Source of the DNA: Candidatus Bathyarchaeum sp.
Lineage (GTDB): Archaea > Thermoproteota > Bathyarchaeia > Bathyarchaeales > Bathyarchaeaceae
Direction of reading: 5' to 3'
NCBI GenBank assembly: GCA_003096255.1
Contig: PIXS01000269.1
Span: forward strand, 1-5,029
Length of the DNA stretch: 5,029 bases
In this document: positions 4,546-5,029 of the stretch, one piece after another
Numbering within the stretch: the stretch's first letter is position 1
How the letters are laid out: each line of letters opens with the position of its first letter
Program-made: the position numbers and the translations under genes
The notes under the pieces: generated by a model
Seen by the model: the letters and a program-made list of their open reading frames with translations, nothing else
The model's database searches: none
Told to the model about the DNA's origin: nothing

Positions 4546-5029
4546 ATGTCAAAATTGTATGAGTTAACCGCACATCAGACCATCCAAAAAGTACGCAGTG
4601 GAGAAGTCACCGCCCAAGAATGCGTAGAATCAGTTTTTGAGCGCATTCACAAATTTGAGGATAAAGTCAACTCCTTTGTCACACTAGTTGAAGAACAGGC
4701 AATCAAAAAAAGCAAAGAAGTTGACCAAAAAATCGCCCAAGGAAAACCTGTAGGAAAACTTGCAGGCGTTGCAATCGCAGTAAAAGACGCCATCTGCACA
4801 AAAAACATTACAACAACATGTTCTTCTAGAATGCTAGAAAACTTTGTTCCCCCCTACGACGCAGAAGTCGTAGACCGAATCAAAAAAGCAGACGGCGTAA
4901 TCATCGGCAAAACAAACATGGACGAATTCGCCATGGGCTCCTCCACCGAAACCAGCTACTTTGGACCAACAAAAAACCCGTGGGACCTGTCCACCGTTCC
5001 CGGAGGCTCATCAGGAGGAAGCGCAGCAT
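4546..5029 (+). CDS. gatA: Asp-tRNA(Asn)/Glu-tRNA(Gln) amidotransferase subunit A, N-terminal part (cut by window end)
   Basis: GatA is the glutaminase subunit of GatCAB. It releases ammonia from glutamine (or uses asparagine) and feeds it to GatB. It belongs to the amidase-signature family with a Ser-cisSer-Lys triad. The 161 codons present include the lysine in GVAIAVKDAI (K80), the conserved GKTNMDEFAMGSS block (121-133), the NPWD motif (144-147) and the glycine-serine signature PGGSSGGS (152-159), whose S155 corresponds to the cis-serine. The nucleophilic serine is expected about 24 residues further on, beyond the window. The ATG at 4546 lies 12 bases after the gatC stop, with AGGA at 4533-4536 overlapping that stop as a likely ribosome-binding site. 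gatB is not in the window. No truncation or frameshift is seen up to the edge. Confidence 0.95.
   Translation, partial: MSKLYELTAHQTIQKVRSGEVTAQECVESVFERIHKFEDKVNSFVTLVEEQAIKKSKEVDQKIAQGKPVGKLAGVAIAVKDAICTKNITTTCSSRMLENFVPPYDAEVVDRIKKADGVIIGKTNMDEFAMGSSTETSYFGPTKNPWDLSTVPGGSSGGSAA

Overview
The window looks like archaeal chromosomal DNA. The main evidence is a secreted glycosidase with an archaeal-style surface architecture: a signal peptide, Ig-like repeats loaded with N-glycosylation sequons, and one C-terminal membrane anchor followed by basic residues. A gatC-gatA pair, A/T-rich TATA-like promoter elements and T-tract ends to genes agree with this. From the style of the repeats (YIFS..N.TGTW ... 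YVNDTSNNW) I would guess a Bathyarchaeia-like lineage. That is recall of family style, not a search result, so treat it as a weak inference.

Layout, all on the + strand. Bases 1-101 are the last codons of a membrane-anchored protein. Bases 102-429 are an A/T-rich gap holding a roughly 57-bp 3' element, a small hairpin and candidate promoters. Bases 430-3813 encode one 1127-residue protein: signal peptide, glycoside hydrolase family 5 (GH5) catalytic domain, small beta domain, Asp/Pro linker, four Ig/FN3-like repeats, two poorly recognised C-terminal domains (one with a DxDxDG motif) and a membrane anchor. Bases 3814-4239 have no convincing gene. They hold a second copy of the 3' element, a long base-paired hairpin (about 3928-4010), a second inverted repeat (4013-4067) and a short hairpin before the gatC ribosome-binding site. 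Bases 4240-4533 are gatC, and 4546-5029 are the start of gatA, cut by the window edge.

The large gene probably makes a cell-surface beta-glycanase that cuts polysaccharide outside the cell while tethered by a long glycosylated stalk. The gatCA genes are housekeeping (amidation of misacylated tRNA) and have no visible link to the glycosidase. The least explained parts are non-coding: the 3' element shared by two genes whose coding ends are unrelated, and the 3928-4010 hairpin, whose left arm has two competing partners.
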